Below, piece after piece: positions 17,109 through 25,089 of a stretch of 64,000 nucleotides of DNA (the first letter of the stretch is position 1; each line of letters opens with the position of its first letter). Origin of the DNA: DASZHJ01 sp035507155 (GTDB lineage: Bacteria; Pseudomonadota; Alphaproteobacteria; ATCC43930; CGMCC-115725); NCBI GenBank assembly GCA_035507155.1, contig DATJOK010000071.1:7284-71283 (forward strand), written 5' to 3'. A program made the translations under genes and the position numbers. The notes under the pieces were generated by a model, which was not told the DNA's origin, did no database searches, and saw nothing but the letters and a program-made list of their open reading frames with translations.

Positions 17109-19349
17109 TTGAGTCTGAGGCACGCCATCCGTACCAGCGGCCACCTTGCGTGGATTGGCAGCCTCCTGGTTGTCCTGACGCTGAGCGCGGCGGGATTCTC
17201 GATCTGGCGGCTGCGCGAAGAAGCAAAGCAAGAGGCCGGAAGCTATCTCCAGAGCATGGGGCTGGTGCTCGCCGAGCAGACGTCGCGCTCGTTCCAGGCC
17301 GCCGATCTCGTGCTGACGGAGATCCAGGGCATAGTCGCCGCGGAAGGCGTGAATACGCCGGACGCGTTTCGCGCACGTTTCGGCAGTCGCGACATCTTCG
17401 ATCTGCTGCGGCAGCGGCGCCAGGCCCTGACCCAGGCTGAAGCGATCGGGATCCTGGACGCCGATGGCAGACTGCTCAACTTCTCGCGCCAATGGCCGAT
17501 CCCGGCGCTTGATCTCTCTGATCGCGAGACCTATCGCGAGTTGCGCAGCGGATCGGCGCCCAAAGTCTTCGTGAGCGCGTCGGCCGTCGCCCGATCGACC
17601 GGCAGGCCGACGATCTATCTCGCGCGCCGGATCAGCGCGCGCGACGGCGCTTTCCTGGGCGTGGTCCAGGTCGCCATCGATCTCGAGCAGTTCAACGAAT
17701 TCTATCGGGCGGTCTCGCTGCGCGAGGGCACGGCGATCGTGCTTGCCCGCGATGACGGGGCCCTGATGACGAGGGTGCCACAAGCGCCCCGCTACCTCCT
17801 GACGCTGGGTCGCTCGCAGAATTTCGACGCCCTGATGGCCAGCGCGTCGGGGCACCAGGCCGGCGCGATCCGGATCGAGAGCCGATTCGACGGCAATGCT
17901 CGGTTGGCGTCGGCTCATCTGGTGCGCGGCTATCCCGTTATGCTCACGACCTCGATCACCGAGCGGGCGGCGCTCGCGGCCTGGCGCCGACAGGCCCTCG
18001 GCATCGCGATCGCGGCGATCGGCGCGGCGGTCGTGTTCGCGGCGCTCTTCATCACCGTGGTCCGCCAGGTCCGGCGGCTGGAGGAATCCGAGACGGCGCT
18101 GGGGCACAACAACACCGAGCTGCTGGCGAGCCGCGAGCGCCTGGAGGCGCAGGCCGCCGCGCTCATCGATCTCGCGGAACGCCTGAAGACCAGCCAGGCC
18201 CAGCTCGGCAGCAAATCGGAGATCCTCGAGGCGACGCTCGAGAACATGGACCAGGGCATCCTGATGATCGGGCCCGACCGCTCGATCCAGCTTTGCAATC
18301 GCCGCGCTGTCGAATTGCTCGACCTGCCGCCCGAGATGACCACGGAACACTGGAGCTTCGACGAGCTGGTCCGCTGGCAGTGGGAGGTTGGCGAATTCGA
18401 CAAGACCGGGCAGGAATTCCAGGATTTCGTGAAGGCGGGCGGCATTCCCGACATCTTCGCGACCTATGACCGCATCCGTCCGAACGGCGTCGTGCTCGAG
18501 GTGCGGACGGTGCCGCTGCCCGGCGGTGGCGCAGTGCGCACCTTCACCGACATCACCGCCCGCAAGCAGGCGGAGGAGGAGGCCGTGCGCGCCCAGCAGG
18601 CGGCGGAGATGGCGGATCGCTCGAAGAGCGTGTTCCTGGCCAACATGAGCCACGAGCTCCGCACGCCGCTCAATGCGGTCATCGGCTTCTCCGAGATCAT
18701 CCGCGATGCGCGCTTCGGGCCGATCGGCGCCAAGTACCGGGAATATGCGGGCCACATCTATTCCTCCGGCCGGCATCTGCTCACGCTCATCTCCGACGTC
18801 CTCGATCTCTCGAAGATCGAGGCTCGCCGGGTCGAGCTGCAGGAGACGACCATCTCCATCGACGATCTCCTGCGGGAGTGCGAGCGCCTGATCAGTGAGC
18901 GGGCGCAGGAACAGGGTCTGCGGGTCACCCGCTCGGTGGCGCCCGAGGTGCCGCCGCTCTTCGTCGACCCGCTCCGCCTGAAGCAGGTGATCATCAACCT
19001 GCTCTCGAACGCGGTGAAATTCACCCCACGCGGCGGCAGCGTCTCAATCCTGGTGAAAGAGGCGGCAAAGGGCGGCGTAGAGATCAGCATCGCTGATACC
19101 GGCATCGGCATGCGGCCGGAGGAAATACCGGCGGCGCTCGAGCCGTTCCGCCAGCTCGACAACGCTTTCACCCGCCGCCACGAGGGAACCGGTCTCGGCC
19201 TCGCACTCGCCAATCAGCTGACTGCTCTGCATGGCGGCGCGCTCAGCATCGAAAGCTCTCCCGACGCCGGCACCACGGTGACGATCTGGCTGCCGCCGGA
19301 GCGCGCCGCCCGCCCCGCCCAGGCGAGGGCGGGATCCGCCGCTCCCTAG
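17109..19349 (+). CDS. Membrane sensor histidine kinase with periplasmic sensor and PAS domain
   Basis: The protein has an N-terminal helix (LAWIGSLLVVLTLSAAG), a periplasmic dCache-like sensor of about 240 residues, a second helix (AIAAIGAAVVFAALFITVV), a coiled linker, and a PAS domain (LENMDQGILMI). These are followed by a HisKA domain with phospho-His515 in MSHELRTPLN and an ATPase domain with NAVKF, DTGIGM and GTGLGLAL. An ATG at 17043 is possible, but TTG 17109 has a perfect AGGAGG 6 nt upstream and gives 746 aa; the 17043 ATG has none. No response regulator is adjacent, so it is an orphan kinase. Its stop overlaps the convergent otsB by 4 nt. Confidence 0.9.
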   Translation: MSLRHAIRTSGHLAWIGSLLVVLTLSAAGFSIWRLREEAKQEAGSYLQSMGLVLAEQTSRSFQAADLVLTEIQGIVAAEGVNTPDAFRARFGSRDIFDLLRQRRQALTQAEAIGILDADGRLLNFSRQWPIPALDLSDRETYRELRSGSAPKVFVSASAVARSTGRPTIYLARRISARDGAFLGVVQVAIDLEQFNEFYRAVSLREGTAIVLARDDGALMTRVPQAPRYLLTLGRSQNFDALMASASGHQAGAIRIESRFDGNARLASAHLVRGYPVMLTTSITERAALAAWRRQALGIAIAAIGAAVVFAALFITVVRQVRRLEESETALGHNNTELLASRERLEAQAAALIDLAERLKTSQAQLGSKSEILEATLENMDQGILMIGPDRSIQLCNRRAVELLDLPPEMTTEHWSFDELVRWQWEVGEFDKTGQEFQDFVKAGGIPDIFATYDRIRPNGVVLEVRTVPLPGGGAVRTFTDITARKQAEEEAVRAQQAAEMADRSKSVFLANMSHELRTPLNAVIGFSEIIRDARFGPIGAKYREYAGHIYSSGRHLLTLISDVLDLSKIEARRVELQETTISIDDLLRECERLISERAQEQGLRVTRSVAPEVPPLFVDPLRLKQVIINLLSNAVKFTPRGGSVSILVKEAAKGGVEISIADTGIGMRPEEIPAALEPFRQLDNAFTRRHEGTGLGLALANQLTALHGGALSIESSPDAGTTVTIWLPPERAARPAQARAGSAAP

Positions 19350-20110
19350 CCGGCGCGCGACAACTCGGCGAGCCAGCGTCGCACCGCGGATGGATTCTCC
19401 ATCCATCGCGTCGCCAGAGCGGACTGTCGCGGTCCGACCTGGATTGCCAGGCCGCCGGCAGCCGTCGCCGCCCGGAACCCGTCCTCGTCGGTCTTGTCGT
19501 CGCCGATGAAGATCGGCCGCCGGCCCAGGAACGGCGCTCTCGACATGAAGGCGGAGACCGCCGTTGCCTTGCTGATACCGCGTGGCTTGATCTCGATGAC
19601 GCGCCGGCCGCGCATGATCTCGAGATCGCTGCCGAGATCGCCGAGGCTCTGCACGATCCAGTCGCGCAGCTTGCCGGGATGAGTGTCGGCCTTGCGATAG
19701 TGGATGGCGAGGCTCATGCCCTTGTCCTCGATCTCGACACCCTGCACCGCAGTGACCGGCGCGAGCCGCCGCCGCAGAGTCGACAGATCGATCGCGGCCG
19801 CCGCCAGCACGGGATCGTCGGGCGCGTAGCGCATCTGCGCGCCGTGCTGGCCTGCCGCCGCCAGACGAAGCGGTGCCAGCATGCGATCGATGCTCTCGAT
19901 AGCGCGGCCGCTGATGACCGCGACGGCGCCGCCAAGATGCTCGCGAACCCGGGCAAGATCGCTTGCCAGCGTCACCGGCACGACCACGTCGTCAGGGCCG
20001 GGCGCGATGTCGATGAGCGTGCCGTCGATATCGAGGAAGAGCGCCCAACGCTCCGACGCCAGAGAGGACGCGGAGAGGTCGAGGCGGGAGTCCTGCGTTT
20101 CGTTGGGCAT
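19346..20110 (-). CDS. otsB: Trehalose-6-phosphate phosphatase
   Basis: The 254-aa HAD enzyme has motif I FLDIDGTLID (nucleophile Asp27, acid Asp29) and motif IV GDDKTDEDGF, with the inserted cap typical of OtsB. It hydrolyses trehalose-6-phosphate to trehalose, an osmoprotectant. GGTGG lies 6 nt before the ATG. No otsA synthase is found in the window, so the substrate must come from elsewhere. It sits on the same strand as galU, 136 nt downstream, and both use UDP-glucose-linked chemistry. Confidence 0.88.
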   Translation of the reverse strand: MPNETQDSRLDLSASSLASERWALFLDIDGTLIDIAPGPDDVVVPVTLASDLARVREHLGGAVAVISGRAIESIDRMLAPLRLAAAGQHGAQMRYAPDDPVLAAAAIDLSTLRRRLAPVTAVQGVEIEDKGMSLAIHYRKADTHPGKLRDWIVQSLGDLGSDLEIMRGRRVIEIKPRGISKATAVSAFMSRAPFLGRRPIFIGDDKTDEDGFRAATAAGGLAIQVGPRQSALATRWMENPSAVRRWLAELSRAG

Positions 20111-20217
20111 CGAGCGCCACCAATTGCCGCGCGGCCGGGGGTCGCATCGCCCGGGCGTCGAGGAAGCTAGGCTCCGGCGGAGAATGCCGCAATCCCGCAG
20201 CGAGCGATGTCACAAAG

Positions 20218-20232
20218 GGCGCCGAGGGCGCC
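20218..20232 (-). terminator. Hairpin downstream of galU
   Basis: GGCGCC, a 3-nt loop and GGCGCC form a perfect 6-bp stem starting 15 nt past the galU stop. On the minus strand it is followed by CTTT, a weak T-run; on the plus strand TTTT follows. It is a plausible intrinsic terminator, weak on the galU strand. Confidence 0.45.
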
Positions 20233-20246
20233 TTTTGGGGGTGGCG

Positions 20247-21200
20247 TCAGGCCTTGGCGAGAAGGGTCGGTGCGGCCGCATCGTCGGAAGCCGGCACCGG
20301 CGTCAATCGCCGCCCGGCCGGGCGAGGGGCAGGGCGGTAGCGATCGATGATGCGCTCGATCGCCGGCGCGACGTCGGGCCGCGCCAAAGCGAGCGCGATG
20401 TTGGCTTCCAGGAATCCGAGCCGGTCGCCGCAGTCGAAGCGCCGGCCTTCGAAGACGTAGCCGGTCAGCGGACAGCTCGTCATCATCTGCGCGATCGCAT
20501 CGGTGAGCTGGATCTCGTTGCCGGCGCCCGGCTGCACGCTCTCCAGGTGGGCGAAGATCTCCGGCTGCAGGATGTAGCGGCCGACCACCGCGAGGGTGGA
20601 AGGAGCGTCCGCCGGCTGTGGCTTTTCGATCACGCCCCGCGCCACAACGGAGCGGCCGCGCCGTGCGCCGACATCGAGAATGCCATAGCGATTCACTTCC
20701 GACTGCGGCACCTCCATCACCGCGACCATGTTGCCGCCGGTCTCGGCATGGGCGTCGAGCATCTGCTTCAGGCATGGCCGATGCGCATCGATGAGATCGT
20801 CGGCGAGCAGCACGGCGAAGGGCTCGTCGCCGATCATGTTTCGCGCGCACCAGACCGCATGGCCGAGTCCGAGCGGCTGCTGCTGGCGGGTGAAGGCGAG
20901 TTGGCCGGGCTCCGGCATCCAATGCCGGATCGCCTCCAGCACTGCCGCCTTGTCGCGCTCTACCAGCACGTGGCTCAGCTCGTAATTCACGTCGAAGTGA
21001 TCCTCGATCACCGTCTTCCCGCGCGCGGTGACGAAGATGAATTCCTCGATGCCGGCCGACCGCGCCTCCTCGAGCGCATACTGGATGAGCGGCGTGTCGA
21101 CGATCGGCACCATCTCCTTGGGCATCGCCTTGGTGGCCGGGAGCAGGCGCGTCCCCATCCCGGCAACCGGGAAAACTGCCTTACGCACCAGCTTTGCCAT
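20247..21200 (-). CDS. galU: UTP-glucose-1-phosphate uridylyltransferase
   Basis: The 317-aa nucleotidyltransferase begins with the GalU signature FPVAGMGTRLLPATKAMPKEM, followed by VDTPLIQYALEEA, and later VLLADD and the GVIEKP and FEGRRFDCGDRLGF segments. It makes UDP-glucose from glucose-1-phosphate and UTP in the cytoplasm. ATG 21200 with GGAG 7 nt upstream is chosen over a longer in-frame start. It sits at the edge of the exopolysaccharide locus and probably supplies its sugar donor; the C-terminus has a Pro/Ala-rich tail of about 25 residues. Confidence 0.93.
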   Translation of the reverse strand: MAKLVRKAVFPVAGMGTRLLPATKAMPKEMVPIVDTPLIQYALEEARSAGIEEFIFVTARGKTVIEDHFDVNYELSHVLVERDKAAVLEAIRHWMPEPGQLAFTRQQQPLGLGHAVWCARNMIGDEPFAVLLADDLIDAHRPCLKQMLDAHAETGGNMVAVMEVPQSEVNRYGILDVGARRGRSVVARGVIEKPQPADAPSTLAVVGRYILQPEIFAHLESVQPGAGNEIQLTDAIAQMMTSCPLTGYVFEGRRFDCGDRLGFLEANIALALARPDVAPAIERIIDRYRPAPRPAGRRLTPVPASDDAAAPTLLAKA

Positions 21201-21505
21201 CGATCTTCTCCAGAGCAGTGACACCCACGGGCGCCCGAGCAGAGGCCCCGCGCCCCTCATCAAACGCTCGGCGGTCGCCATCGTCTCTTGCGCTGCAGCA
21301 TTCACCCAGTGAGCATTTTTGTCTCCGGCTCGCCGCGGCGTGAGGGACGCCATCGATGCCTTCACGCTCCTGGAAGTCCTTGTGACAATGTTTCGAATGA
21401 GGCTCTGCCCAAGTCTGCTCACTTGTCGCGCAAAGCACTGCGACCGATTCTCTATGCCGGCTGCGGCGCCGCGGGTTTTGCGCTGCAGCAGCCATGAGGA
21501 CGAGC
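21201..21505. promoter_or_regulatory. Divergent spacer between galU and the first glycosyltransferase
   Basis: About 300 nt hold no credible gene. A 13-bp direct repeat TTGCGCTGCAGCA occurs at 21288-21300 and 21478-21490. Promoters for both divergent units should lie here, but no strong -35/-10 pair was recognised. Confidence 0.4.
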
Positions 21506-22663
21506 ATGGATGCTGCTATCTGCCTAGGCCTTTCCGCGCTGTTCCTGCTGCTGGCAGCGCACCCCTTCGTGACCTATCCGCTGAGCCTGCGCCTGCTGCG
21601 GCGGCGCTCCGAGCCGGAGCTGCCGCTCGGCGGCGACAGGCCCGCGCGCTTCGCGATCTGCGTTTGCGCTTACAACGAAGAGGCGGTGATCGAGCGCAAG
21701 GTGCGCAACATGCTGGCGCTGCGCCGCACCCATCGCATGCTCGAGATCCTCGTCTATGTGGATGCGGCGACCGATCGCACGGCGAGCCTGCTGGAGCCGT
21801 TTCGCGACGAGATCACGGTGATCGTTTCGCCGCGCCGGCTCGGCAAGACCCATGGCATGAATCTGCTGGTGGAGCGCGCGAGTGCCGACGTCGTGGTCTT
21901 CACGGACGCCAACGTGATGGTGGGAGAGGACTCGCTGGCGGCGCTCGGCGAGGCATTCAGGGATCCGGAGGTCGGCTGCGTCTGCGGCCATCTCCTCTAC
22001 ACAAACGAGGCGGGAACGCCGACTTCCTCGGTGGGCTCGATCTACTGGCGCCTTGAAGAGCAGATCAAGCGCCTCGAGAGCGAGGAGGGCGCCGCGATGG
22101 GCGCCGACGGCTCACTCTTCGCGGTCCGGCGCCATCTGCACCGCCACGTTCCTCCCAACTTGATCGACGACATGTTCCTGTCATTGAGCGTGCTCTGCGA
22201 CGGCTACCGCGTGGTGCGGGCGGAGAAGGCCGTCGCCTACGAGGAGTCGGTGACCGCCAGCAGCGAGGAGTTCCGCCGCAAGATCCGCATCGCCTGCCAG
22301 GCGTTCAACGTGCACCGGCGCCTATGGCCGAGCCTGCGCCGGCTGCCGCCCCGTGTCGTCTACATGTATGTCTCGCACAAGCTGCTGCGGTGGCTCGCGA
22401 TCTACAATCTCATGCTTGCGGCGGTGCTGGGTGCAGCGGGGCTGCTGCTGCTGGGTGTGCCGGTGCCGGTGGTCCTGCTGGCGGGTGCGCTCGGCGGGGT
22501 GGTGCTTTGGGCCGGGCATGTGCGGCACGTCCCGCCCCTGGCGCAGATCGGGGAGATCCTGGTGGCGCTTCTCGGCGCCGGCATCGGCGTTGCAGAATCG
22601 GTGCGCGGAAAGCAATATCAGACCTGGACTCCCGCTGCCTCGATCCGGCAACTTCAGGACTGA
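21506..22663 (+). CDS. Membrane glycosyltransferase family 2
   Basis: The 385-aa protein has an N-terminal helix, then a GT2 domain with FAICVCAYNEEAVIERKV, a DxD-like FTDANVMVG, and a downstream acceptor segment DDMFLSLSV, followed by two or three C-terminal helices. This is the layout of processive or membrane-bound EPS glycosyltransferases such as ExoO/HasA relatives. ATG 21506 has GAGG 6 nt upstream; an ATG four codons earlier (21494) is possible. It is the first plus-strand gene of the polysaccharide locus. Donor and linkage are unknown. Confidence 0.88.
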   Translation: MDAAICLGLSALFLLLAAHPFVTYPLSLRLLRRRSEPELPLGGDRPARFAICVCAYNEEAVIERKVRNMLALRRTHRMLEILVYVDAATDRTASLLEPFRDEITVIVSPRRLGKTHGMNLLVERASADVVVFTDANVMVGEDSLAALGEAFRDPEVGCVCGHLLYTNEAGTPTSSVGSIYWRLEEQIKRLESEEGAAMGADGSLFAVRRHLHRHVPPNLIDDMFLSLSVLCDGYRVVRAEKAVAYEESVTASSEEFRRKIRIACQAFNVHRRLWPSLRRLPPRVVYMYVSHKLLRWLAIYNLMLAAVLGAAGLLLLGVPVPVVLLAGALGGVVLWAGHVRHVPPLAQIGEILVALLGAGIGVAESVRGKQYQTWTPAASIRQLQD

Positions 22664-22763
22664 ACGCTCCCGATCAACAGGGGGTGATCGAGAAAGCGGC
22701 CCTTAAGAAAATGGGTCCAATGTGACCTATGTAACCGCCGTTCTTCCACCGGCAGGTGGTATT

Positions 22764-23048
22764 ATGGCGTTGGATGCCCCGCGTTATCGGCGGGGAGGGG
22801 AACAGGGTAGGGCAGACGTGATCGGCAACAACGTTGCGAACAATGCCGCCTCGGGCCTGAGCGGCGGCAAGCAGGGGACGGTCGCGCCCCCGTCAGCGCC
22901 GCCGGGGTCGGCCGCGGTCATCGATCTCGCCAGTCGAAAGCAACCACGAAAGTTGACGATCCGGGCACATTGGGGGCTGCTGTTCGCAGTCTGCGCCAGT
23001 CTCGTACTCTGGCTGGTGATCTGGGCCTGCGCGCGGCTCTTCTTCTAG
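22764..23048 (+). CDS. Small tail-anchored membrane protein, unknown
   Basis: The 94-aa product has a polar, Gly/Ala/Pro-rich N-terminal two-thirds and a single C-terminal membrane helix (WGLLFAVCASLVLWLVIW) ending three residues before the stop. ATG 22764 has AGGTGG 4 nt upstream; an in-frame ATG at 22722 lacks one. It lies between two polysaccharide genes. I do not recognise a family. It could be an accessory subunit of the assembly machinery at the inner membrane, but nothing in the sequence shows this. Confidence 0.6.
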   Translation: MALDAPRYRRGGEQGRADVIGNNVANNAASGLSGGKQGTVAPPSAPPGSAAVIDLASRKQPRKLTIRAHWGLLFAVCASLVLWLVIWACARLFF

Positions 23049-23094
23049 TCTCGCGCGTCCGCAATCGAGCGCCGGCGGCGCTCGACGCTCGGCC

Positions 23095-23844
23095 TCAATA
23101 GGCGCCGTTGCGCGACGTCACTACCACCACGGTCCGACACAGCACGCTGAGATCGAGCAGGAACGACCAGTTGGTAGCGTACTGCTGGTCGAAGGCGATG
23201 CGGCGCCGGTAGTCCACGCGATTGCGCCCGCTCACCTGCCACATTCCCGTCATGCCGGGCCGACAGGCGCAATAGTAGCGATAGGCTTCGCCGTAGCGCG
23301 CGACCTCCGCGGCGACGATCGGGCGCGGCCCGATCAGACTCATCTCGCCCGCGAGCACGTTGAAGAGCTGCGGCAGCTCGTCGAGGCTGGTGACCCGCAG
23401 GAAGCGGCCAATCGGCGTGATGCGGGGGTCGTTGCGCAGCTTGAAATCGCGTTCCCATTCGGCACGCGCCGCCGGATCGCTCTCCAGCAATTTCGCCAGC
23501 ACCTGATCGGCGTTGGGAACCATGCTGCGGAACTTCCAGCAGCGGAAGGACCGACCGTCTGCTCCGACACGGCGGTGGCCGAAGACCGCGGCGCCGCCGT
23601 CGAGCTTTACCGCCGCGGCAATCACGGCCATCAGCGGCGCGAGGAAGACAAGGAGCGCGCTGCCGACCACGACATCGAAGAGGCGCTTGCGTCGGCGCAG
23701 TTTCGGCAGCTTCGCCGTGAACGGCGGTGACAGCAGCCCACCCTCCAGCAGTCGCGGATGCCAACCCGCGTCCGCGCCGCTGAGCGGCCACGCATAGGAG
23801 TAGTTGGCTTCGTCCTGGCCTCGGATGCGCTTCAGAGAGGTCAT
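23095..23844 (-). CDS. Initiating sugar phosphotransferase (ExoY/WcaJ-type)
   Basis: The 249-aa protein has one membrane helix (VVVGSALLVFLAPLMAVIAAA) followed by the bacterial sugar transferase domain: CWKFRSMVPNAD, PRITPIGRFLRVTSLDELPQ, GEMSLIGPRP and CRPGMTGMWQVSGR. It transfers a sugar-1-phosphate (often galactose or glucose) from UDP-sugar to undecaprenyl phosphate and so starts each EPS repeat. A GTG 34 codons upstream (23946) keeps the frame open, but that extension is unlike the family, so ATG 23844 is preferred. It is alone on the minus strand. Confidence 0.92.
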   Translation of the reverse strand: MTSLKRIRGQDEANYSYAWPLSGADAGWHPRLLEGGLLSPPFTAKLPKLRRRKRLFDVVVGSALLVFLAPLMAVIAAAVKLDGGAAVFGHRRVGADGRSFRCWKFRSMVPNADQVLAKLLESDPAARAEWERDFKLRNDPRITPIGRFLRVTSLDELPQLFNVLAGEMSLIGPRPIVAAEVARYGEAYRYYCACRPGMTGMWQVSGRNRVDYRRRIAFDQQYATNWSFLLDLSVLCRTVVVVTSRNGAY

Positions 23845-24513
23845 GAGCTCGTGTCGCACGTTGTCAGGAAGGTACGGCTGTCGGCATCGCTTGATCGAAG
23901 ATACGCAATCGCAGCTGCGAGATACAGGGCTCGCCCGGCGGAACACAATGATGACACGGTGATTGGAGTATTTCCTTGTCCTGGAAGCAATCTATGACGA
24001 TGTTCGTCATCAATCCTGCACAGCAGAATGTCATGTTGCGTCGCGATTGTGCACCGCACGGAACTGCTGAATGACACAGGAGTACTGATATCGCAGATTT
24101 TATCTATTTCGATCGGAGCGAGTCGCGAAGCAATATCGCGAAACGATATCGCGCTGCGACCCGGGCGCGCCGCGACATCTCAAGGACATCTCGAGCGTGC
24201 GGCAATCGGGCCGTACCTGCCGCATGACGCAGCCGGCCGACCGGCATCCGCAACTCAACTCGGTGCCGCGGAGGAAGTTCCGCAGCTCCGCGGTCACGCA
24301 GCGAGGCAACGGGGAATACACCTACAGGGAAGGAATCTCCTTGCAACGAACGTCACAGATTTGTTCCTCATCCGGGTTTCGCGGATTCACGATATTGGAG
24401 ACGACACGGGCGTAACTCTTCCGGGATCGACCTCTGTCGCGGCGCAACCCCAAAGCAAGAGAACGGACGCGCCGCGGAGACGGCGGCGCAGATGGATGGA
24501 GAGGTGATTTGCC
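23845..24513. promoter_or_regulatory. Long divergent regulatory region of the EPS locus
   Basis: Nearly 670 nt separate the sugar transferase from the wza-like gene and are the least GC-rich stretch nearby. No open frame here looks coding. It holds a perfect inverted repeat at 23994-24010 and three copies of ATATCGC at 24088, 24133 and 24146. The size suggests complex control of EPS production. Confidence 0.5.
23994..24010. repeat. Perfect inverted repeat, possible EPS operator
   Basis: ATGACGA (23994-24000) and TCGTCAT (24004-24010) are exact complements around TGT. It lies 150 nt upstream of the sugar transferase start and about 500 nt upstream of the wza-like gene. It is a candidate regulator binding site with no known family match. 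Confidence 0.4.
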
Positions 24514-25089
24514 ATGACTCTGCATGTTTCCAAGTCTCGCAGATTTGTGTTCGCCGCTTTCTTCGGGCTCCTCGGGCTACTCGCTGCGTGCAGCACGACC
24601 GAGATGCAGGATCCCGCACTCGCCGCCCGCGGTCCCCTTACCTTGCAGCCCGGAGATCGCGTGCATCTGACCGTCTGGGGTCAGGACCAGATGACCGGCG
24701 AATATCTCGTCGAGCGTGACGGCACCATCGCCGTGCCGCTCGCCGGTCGCGTGTCGGTGGTGAACATGACGCCCTCCGAGGCGGAGAAAGCGGTGCGCGA
24801 CAGGCTGAAGAACGGGCTCGTGATCAATCCGCAGGTCACCGTCGACGTCGTTCAGTTCCGCCCGATCTATGTGGTGGGCGAGGTCAATCACCCCGGCGCC
24901 TACGATTATGTCAGCAACCTTAACGTCATCAACGCGATCGCGCTGGCCGGCGGCTTCACCTACCGGGCGAAGGAGGACGCCGTCACCGTGATGCGCGGCA
25001 TGCCGCCCAATCAGAAGAAATACGATGTGAGCTCGACCACCATGCTGCTGCCGGGCGACGTCATCACGGTCCCGCAACGCTACTTCTAG
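24514..25089 (+). CDS. Polysaccharide export lipoprotein (Wza/ExoF-like, short)
   Basis: The 191-aa protein has a lipoprotein signal with lipobox LLAAC at Cys26. It then has a polysaccharide export domain (LQPGDRVHLTVWGQDQMTGEY to about 110) and one SLBB-type domain (IYVVGEVNHPGAYDY to LPGDVITV). It is expected at the outer membrane or periplasm as the EPS export channel. It is short compared with Wza (about 380 aa) because it lacks further SLBB repeats and the C-terminal outer-membrane helix, as in many alphaproteobacteria. Its last 26 nt overlap the convergent GT4 gene. Confidence 0.9.
   Translation: MTLHVSKSRRFVFAAFFGLLGLLAACSTTEMQDPALAARGPLTLQPGDRVHLTVWGQDQMTGEYLVERDGTIAVPLAGRVSVVNMTPSEAEKAVRDRLKNGLVINPQVTVDVVQFRPIYVVGEVNHPGAYDYVSNLNVINAIALAGGFTYRAKEDAVTVMRGMPPNQKKYDVSSTTMLLPGDVITVPQRYF

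Noticed and set aside
24028..24507. 159-codon open frame in the EPS regulatory region
   Set aside because: It has no ribosome site or recognisable domain, its composition is unlike neighbours, and it crosses the repeats of the spacer.
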